DNA of 64,000 nt from Elgaria multicarinata webbii. Its lineage: Eukaryota > Chordata > Lepidosauria > Squamata > Anguidae. The first letter of the stretch is position 1, and each line of letters opens with the position of its first letter. The stretch covers positions 4,168,001-4,232,000 of the forward strand of contig NC_086179.1 of NCBI RefSeq assembly GCF_023053635.1, in the 5' to 3' direction. Of this stretch, positions 25,301 through 34,300 are shown piece by piece. A program made the position numbers and the translations under genes. The notes under the pieces were generated by a model that worked only from the letters and a program-made list of their open reading frames with translations, was not told the origin of the DNA and searched no databases.

Positions 25301-28300
25301 TCCAAAGGGAACACCCACTGCTCATTTGAGGCTCATATGATGCACACCAAGACAATCAATTACACAATCAACGCGTTACCAATTAAGACGAAGACATTCC
25401 AAGGAAGTTAGGCTGGGCTGAAAAACGCTGGATTTGTCATCCTCCACCCGAACAAGACTAGGGTGGGGGAAATCCAAAAAGGATTCCCCATCCCTTACAG
25501 AAATTTGTGGAAGTTGGGAAGGTCTTGATGGATGAGCTCCTGCCCTTCGAGCAAAAAATCGTCAAGGATGCTGCAAGAATATGCCCACCGGGTCCATCGA
25601 TGGGTATCAGCTACAATAACTACACGTATCCGTAGATTCTGAGGTAGCATTTCTCACAACAGCAGTTGTTGGGGTTGTGGGCAGTTAAGAGCAGTGGGGC
25701 AGGGGGAGGAGTCAGGCTGTTCTTATCTTCAGGCACTGCTGGTGGACTTCTCAGAAGAACCTGATCAATGTCTAATGCAGGGGGGGAGTGATCTCCATGT
25801 AGCATTGGGGGGGCAGCTGGGGGCTACACACCTGTGCACACATGGACACACAACTTCCTCCACCCCTCACTGCAGCCTGCCTGTTCTAGTTCATTTGTGG
25901 GGAGGGGCGGCTTTAACCCCAGTGTCCTCGTAGTGATCCTGTCTCAAAAGAATCATAGAATAGCAGAGTTGGAAGGGACCTACAAGGCCATCGAGTCCAA
26001 CCCCCTGCTCAATGCGGGAATCCACCCTAAAGCATCCCTGACAGATGCTTGTCCAGCTGCCTCTTGAAGGCCTCTAGCGTGGGAGAGCCCACAACCTCCC
26101 TAGGGAATTGATTCCATTGTTGTACTGCTCTAACAGTCAGGACGTTTTTCCTGATGTCCAGCTGGAATCTGGCTTCCTTTAACTTGAGCCCGTTATTCTG
26201 TGTCCTGCGCTCTGGGAGGATCGAGAAGAGATCCTGGCCCTCCTCTGTGTGACAACCTTTTAAGTATTTGAAGAGTGCTATCATGTCTCCCCTCCATCTG
26301 CTCTTCTCCAGGCTGAACATGCCCAGTTCTTTCAGTCTCTCTTCATAGGGCTTTGTTTTCAGACTCCTGATCATCCTGGTTGCCCTCCTCTGGACACGCT
26401 CCAGCTTGTCTGCGTCCTTCTTGAATTGTGGAGGCCAGAACTGGATGCAATACTCTAGATGAGGCCTAACCAGGGCCGAATAGAGAGGAACCAGTACCTC
26501 TCGTGATTTGGAAGCTATACTTCTATTCATGCAGCCCAAAATAGCATTTGCCTTTCTTGCAGCCCTATCGCACTGTTGACTCATATTCAGCTTGCGATCT
26601 ACAACAATTCCAAGATTGTTGTAAGGGCACTCCCTTTGCGTGTTCCGTATAGCAATGGCAGCAGCAAGGAGTGAGCGGGGTTTGGGATGCCCAGGGAATC
26701 CACAGTGGGCTACATAGGTGGCCGCTAAGGGCCGCTGGTTGCCCACCCCTGATCTATCAGGATTAAGACGTTGAATTAAATCTGGGTTGGAGATCATATG
26801 ACCTTTCAGAACTTGCTGGAGCACCTAAAAAAAAAGAACATATTATAGAGCTGGAAAAAGTGCTGAAAAGGGCAACTGAAATGATTAAGGGGCTGGAGCA
26901 TCTCCCCTTATGAGGGAAGGTTACAACAGCTGGGATTGTTTAGCTCGGAAAAAAGGAGGCTAAGGGGAGACAGGATAGAAGTGTACAAAATTATGCATGG
27001 TGGGGAGAATGTGGACAGGGAGTCATTTTTCTCCCTCTCTCAAAATACTAGGACCCAGTGGGGTCATCCCATGAAGCTGATGGGTGGGAGATTCAAGACA
27101 AATAAAAGGAAGGATTTCTTCACACAGCGCATCGTTAAAACTATGGGACTCACTACCACAAGATGTAGTGATGGTCATGAATTTGGATGGCTTGAAAAGG
27201 GGGTTGGATAATAATAATAATAATAATATATTTGTTACCTGCTTCTCCCTCTGAATCGAGGCGGGGTATAACACAAATAAAAACACCATAAAATACATAC
27301 AACTAATTCAATCGTTTAAAACCAGTGCATAATTAAAAGCAGCGCACTATTAAAAAAGGCATCTTAAAATTCCACTGGGTAGGCCTGCCAGAAGAGATCA
27401 GTTTTTATGGCTTTCTTATATTCTGGAAGACTGTTAAGTTGACGAATCTCTCCCGGCAGGCCATTCCACAATCTGGGAGCGGCAGAAGAAAATGTCCTCT
27501 GGGTAATTGTTGTCACTCTTGCTTTTGTTGGCTGGAGTAAATTCTTCCCAGAGGACCTGAGTGTGCGGGGCGGATTGTATGGGAGAAGGCGCTCCCGCAG
27601 GTAACCTGGACCCAAACCATGTAGGGCGAAGGCTATCAATGGCTACTAATCCTGATGGTTATGTGCTATCTCCAGTATAAAGGGCTGTATGCCTATGTAC
27701 AACATTTGCTGGGGAACATGGGTGGGAGGGTGCTGTTGCACCATGTCCTGCTTGTGGGTTCCTGGTCGAGAGCTGGTTGGCCACTGTGTGAACAGAGTGC
27801 TGGATTAGATGGACCCTTGGTCTGATCCAGCATGGCTATTCTTGTGTACTTATGTTCTTACAGCTCTCACCTCCCCTCACCATTAGCTGTGCTGACTAGG
27901 GGCTGATGGGAGTTGCAGTCCACCAACATCTAAACACCACTCATTCTCCATCTCTGGATTAGAACGGGGTGAAAATCTATCCCCCTCACAAGGTGAGGGC
28001 TTTCTTGGAGGGGAGGCGAAAGAGAAATGTAGAGACGTTCAGTGCAGGATCTCGCGGGTCCTCCAAACGTAAAGATGATCTCATCCACCAAGGCCCTCCA
28101 ATTGATGGTGCGGAGGCCATATTGGTACGCCATCCCATTCTTTGCATTGGTGCGCCATCCCATTCTTTGCCGGGCGATGGACAATAGGGCACTTTAGATT
28201 GGGTTGTTTGAGAAGTACGGCCATTAAGATAAAGCCCAGCTTATCTGCAACTCCCTTAACTGCAGCTGTGGAAAAAAACCCCAAGCAGCTCAGAGCACCA

Positions 28301-31300
28301 GGAGCTTGATCTTGTCATATAGACATGGGCCTCCATTCCTCCGTTCTCTACAGTCAGGGGTCCCCGGACCACGGACTGGTACCGGTCCGTGGCCTGTTAA
28401 GAACCGGGCCGCACAAGTGAGCTGCTTTCACCCCCCCACCCCAGCGTACCTGGGTGCAGGGTGCCATCTCGCTTGCCCAGCCGAAGCGAAGCCAGGACGC
28501 TGGGGTGGGGTGGGGCAGCTTCGGAACGGCGCGCCCGGCCAGAAGTCACTCTGGGAGAGCGACTTCCGGGTGCGCCATTCTGAAGCCACCCGCCTGCCCC
28601 AGCGTCTTGGCTTTGCTTCGGCTGGGCGCCCACCCAGCCGAAGTGAAGCCAGGATGCTGGAGTGGGGGGGGGGGGGGCGCTTCCCCAAACCATCCCCTCA
28701 ATGCCCCCCCCCCGGTCCGTGGAAAAATCGTCTTCCACAAAACCAGTCCCTGGTGCCAAAAAGGTTGGGGACCGCTGCCCTATAGGGCCCGGCTTCTAAA
28801 AGCAGGAGTCGTTACAGAGCCTAAGCATCAAAGATGCGGAACCCTGTTAATCCCCAAACGCTCACAGGCCGACTGGCTGAACCAAGCATTCGTCACCTCA
28901 TCCTTCTGGCACAGAGAATCTGAAACCCTCACGCTAATCGCTCTCCGCTTCAGTCACGGCCTACTCCGAAAGAGGAGAGGGGGCAGGGGGCGAAAGGCGA
29001 ACAAAATGCCTTCAGAGCCTCTTCTCCTGGGCTACCGTTTATCAATTCTACGGCACATTCTTTTGAAGGCCCGATAAGGATTAGTAAATTAAGGCCATAA
29101 AACACAAAATGTTTTACGATCCCGGTTTATCTAGCAGTTAGAGGCGCCTGATTAAAGTCTCGCTACGTCACTATCATGAGGAGGATAGCTAGCCCAGTGG
29201 AAGCCAGAAGTAACCTCTGAGTCCTAATGCATTGCTCAGAGTTGCCCCATCAGACCCAGTACGTGCCACCCCAGCCACCCCTGGCCACCAGAGCAAACAG
29301 TCATGTCCTAATAGTCACGCTTGGAAAATGTGGGATTTTTCTGTAGTCTGAGAACACCCTACTAGTGCAGGGTTCCTCATTCTGATGCCCTGCTGAGAGG
29401 TGTTAAGACGACATCTCCCATCATCCCCAGCCAGCATGGCCAAGATGGGGATGAAGGGACTCTAGTCCAACACACCTAAAGGGCATCAGTCTGAGGAAAG
29501 CTGCACTAGCAGGTAACAAATACAGCACAACGGGAGCCATTTTGAATTCATTTCCCTGGCGGATGGTTTCCCTGTCATTCATTAACATTCGTTTATACCA
29601 GCCTTTCTCAACCTGGGGCGCTCCAGATGTGTTGGACTACAACTCCCAGAATGCCCCAGCCAGGCTGGGGCATTCTGGGAGATGCAGTCCAACACATCTG
29701 GAGTGCCCCAGGTTGAGAACCACTGGTTTATACTGACACAGTCAGGAAAAGGCTCTGCGAAGAAAAAAGGGGGGAACTTTTCTTTCTTGTCTCCTTACCA
29801 AATAAAGCTACTGATTTCATTCATCCTTAGCAAGCAGCCTTCATATATTCCGTGGTAGCGCCTTTCTGACGGCACAAGGTTGGGGAAGTGGGGCCTTAAA
29901 GCCCCATCCGCAGACGAAGGGCGACATGGAGACCTCTTTGGGATGAGAGACAGCTGATGCCAGGTCCATGTCACAAAAGAGCATTGAACAGCCTTTGCTG
30001 GGCTGCAGTAATTCACCTGTGTGCCTGGAGTATCCGGATAAGGGCCCAGCCGCTCCAGAAGCAAGCTTCAAACCCAGGGCTACCATGAGGGATTGGGAAA
30101 TACCTCAAGGTACTTCAGGAACATTGCAACAGGAAAATGATCAGATCAATAAACTGCAATCGCTGAAGCAAGCTTCCAGGCAGACGTTTTGTGCCTCAGG
30201 CGATGTTTCAGACTGGGGATATAAGAAAGTGCACGGCCCAGACCTCTTGGGAGGAACAGTTTCAGCTCTTGGATGGGTTTTTAAAAGCGTAAGAAACCTG
30301 CTAAGTCACACCAAGGGTCCAACTTGTCCAAACATCAGACTTCCCTTAGTGATGAGAATGTGGAGAGGGAGACATTTTTCTCCCTCTCTCAAAATACTAG
30401 AACCCAACGGGGTCATCCCATGAAGCTGACGGGTGGGAGATCCAGGACAAATAAAAGGAAGGGCTTCTTCACGCAGCGCAGAGTTAAATTATGGAACTCA
30501 CTACCACAAGATGTAGTGGTGGCTACCAATTTGGATGGCTTTAAAAGAGGGTTGGATCAATTCCTGGAAGAGAAGGCTATCAATGGCTACTAGCTCTGAT
30601 GGTTATGTGCTACCTCCAGTGTTTGAGGCAGTAAGCCTGTGTGCACCAGTTGCTGGGGAACATGGGCGGGAGGGTGCTGTTGCACTGTGTCCTGCTTGTT
30701 CATCCCTGGCCGACGGCTGTTTGGCTTCTGTGTGAACAGAGTCCTGGACTAGAGGGACCCTTGGTCTGATCCAGCAGGGCACTTATGTTCTTATGACAGT
30801 TTATTATCAGGAGTTTAATATTGATGGAACAGGAGTGGAAAACTTGATGCTGTGGCCCACAACTCCCATGAGTCCCAGCCAGTACACCCTACAGTGAAGG
30901 ATGATGGGAGTTGCAGGCCAAGACATCTGGAAGGCCACAAGTTGCTCACCCTGGCCTAGAAAGGAGGACAGCAGTTCTATACCTGGGGGTAAGATGCATT
31001 GAACTCAGTGGGATTTACTACGGAGTAGACAGTATGAGTGCACTTCAAAAAAAAAATGTTGCGGTGTTAAAAAAAAGAAAAGGACACCCATTTACTTTAA
31101 AAAAAATTAAACTGGAGAGCGGGGTCATGAGTACAACAGACTTCGGAAACTAATCCTGAATGTGTTTACTTGAACAGGTGTCAATGATCCTGTTCAGATG
31201 ACACGCTAAGCCATGGTGGTGAAGTATTTTGAGCTAAATGTTATGGCTTAGCATGTCGTGTAACCTTTAAACATGCCCACTAATCATTTGCTGCAAAAGG

Positions 31301-34300
31301 GTTAGTGGCCTAACCATGGCTTAGCCTGTTGTCTGAACAGGCCCAATGGAGTTCACTTCCAAACCAGACTGACACTGAATAGGTGTGTCTTCTGTCTTGT
31401 ACATAGGAATTAAAATACTCCAAGCCACGATGGGTGCTCAACTTTAAATCCTTTTTGTGATAACTTTCAACAGGCCGTGATTTAGAATTCTGACCTCATG
31501 GTTACGCTCACAACCTACGGGGCTGGTCTAGCTGAAAAACTCGCTCAAGGGCAGCTAGAAAGAACACATTTGTACCTTACCCAAACCCCGGTACTCTGAC
31601 CTCTCTATGAAAGTCTTCTTCTTCCTCTGCTTTCCCTCTCCTGTCCACACAGGCAAGTTAATTAGTGAAATTCACTCCCAAACAAATGCACTGAGATTTT
31701 ATAGTCACTTTCCACAACATCTGCCTTGCCAGATCAGACCAAAGGTCCTAGTCCAGCATTCTGTTTCTGACAGTGGTCAGCCAAATACCTCTGAGAAACT
31801 CATGAAGGTAATGGTCACCCCGTCATTATCCTGCCTAGCATCCCGTACTCAAAGATTTACTGCCTCTGAAGCTGGAAGCACCGAATAAACTTTACCTAAC
31901 AACCGCCATGAACGTTAATGCTTTAATAACGACCAAAATAGCTGGTGGAGGGAGGGAGAGAAAGGTAGAAAAAGTTGGGTAAGAAATAGCTCAGCTGAAC
32001 AGGTTAACAGCAGCAGAACTAAAAGGGAGAAAACTACAAAGTTCAGGGCAACCAGAAGTTATTATTTTAATCATGTCTATAGCACCAGGGACCTAAATGC
32101 AAGACATCAGACACACAGCTGGGACAGTCTTTCACCGCAGCGTTGTTTGCGCAAACACAAGGTTCCTGCAAGTGCTAGAAGAGTCCTGTGTAACTCGAAA
32201 ACTTGCACTCACACATATCTAAAGGAGGGCTGTTCATTAAAAGGTCCTTTTTGCATTTCTTAGAATTCTGGACAAGGAGACAATGGGAGGAAAGGTTCAA
32301 GCCAAGTAGCCTCTGTACACCAATCAAGCACTTCACATCTGTGCTGGTCTGTTGGCATTTTAAACGTCGTTTTTTATGATGTTCCCTAACTGACTTAAGA
32401 TGGGAAGTTGCTTTACATCAGTCTTCCTCAACCTGGGGCGCTCCAGATGTGTTGGACTACAACTCCCAGAATACCCCAGCCAGCTGGCCTATTCTGGGAG
32501 TTGTAGTCCAACACATCTGGAGCGCCCCAGGTTGAGGAAGGTTGCTTTACATCAAGTGAGCCTATTCTCGTACACTGTACTCTTTTCGTTGCCCGCTGAA
32601 GACCTTTTTATTCTCTCAGTGTTTTAACACTTAATTTTAACTTAAATTTAAATTGTACTGTTCTAACTCTGTCTTTTAATCTTATATCAATTTCTTCTGC
32701 GTGGTTTTATCCTGGTTGCCCTTTTTATACTGTCTTTTGTATTTGCGTTTTTAACCTGTTGGTTGCTTTATTATGGTTTTAATTTCTGTGAACCGCCCAG
32801 AGTGCTTCGGCTATTGGGCGGTATAAAAATGTAATAAATAAATAAATAAATAAATAAGGCTACCTAGAGATACCAGGGGCTGAATCTGGGGTCTTGTGGA
32901 TCCAAGGCACAGGCTGCCTGAATGACCTAAGGCCCCACCAGTCAGCCCCTAACAGGTATAAGGGTTACCCCCCCCCCAAATGCCACTAGCTTCCTGCTTC
33001 TTCTCCCCATCCTCACCTCCTCCAAACCAAATGGTATTAACATTTAAAGCCCTAAACGGCTTGGGGCTGGGCTATCTGAAGGAACGCCTCCTCCCGTATG
33101 TACCTGCCCAGACCCTAAGGTCATCCTCAGGGGTCCTTCTCCGCGAGCTCCTGCCAAAGGAAGTGAGGCAGGTGCTACCAGGAGCAGGGCCTTCTCTGCT
33201 GTGGCACCCCGGCTGTGGAATGAGCTCCCTAAGGAGGTTCGCTTGGCACCTACATTATATGCTTTTAGACGCCAGGTGAAGACCTTTTTATTCTCCCAAC
33301 ATTTTAACAGTCTATAAATAAATTTTAACTTGGTGTTTTAAATTTGTAATTTTGCATTGCTGCTGTTTTGATCTGGTTGAGCTTTTATATTGTATTTTAT
33401 ATTATGGTTTTATACTGTGGTTTTATACTTTGAATGTTTTTAATTGTTGTGAACCGCCCAGAGAGCTCCGGCTATTGGACGGTATAGAAATGTAATAAAT
33501 AAATAAATAAATAAATAAATAAATCAACCCATCCTGCCAGAATTACTCCTGAGTAGACCATGGCCCCAACCCAGCTGATGTTAAAACACCTTTAAGCCTC
33601 ACTGATTTCAATGGCGCAAATGAAAGACACCCGCTTCACAACGCAGCCCTATGCGTGTCTGCTCCAAAGCAGGTTCCCATTGAGTTCAGCGGGGCTTTAC
33701 TCCCAGGTGGAAGTACAGAAGCACCCGCTTGAGAATCCCCTCCAAACCTGCCCCTTTTAAGTTTGCTCCGAAAGATACCGAAAAGGAGGCAGGGCGAGAT
33801 TCCCACGCCCTCCTCTACAGGGATAAGAAGCCAGAGAGGGCTAAATCCTCCCCTACCAGCCTACACAGCTTTATTCTGATTTGGATCTAATTACGGGAAA
33901 GAAGGGGGGGGGAGGAGCAGCGCCTGTTCACACGTTACGCAGCAAGGAAAAGTAGGCAAAAAGAGAGGCAGAAAGAGCGCACAGAGGGGGAAAGCGATCC
34001 GGCGCCGCTCGGAAAAGATACCCAAGCGTGGCGGACCCGAGTGTTCGGGGGGTGGGTCGGTGGGGTCCCGGGCTGACACGCGTCCATTTGGGAGTGGGTC
34101 AGCTGTGTAGGGGGACAAGGGGTGCCATAGGAGAGATGAATGCCGGAGAAAGGGGGGCGCGAAGGGAGAAGAAACGCTTAGGAAAGGACCTCCCCGAGCA
34201 AAGGAGAGGTGCGAATGCGCGCGTCCCGCTTTTACGCACGCACCGACACCCTTCCCACGACCACCAGGCTCCCCTTCCTCGCGCTCACCGTAATTGTCCT

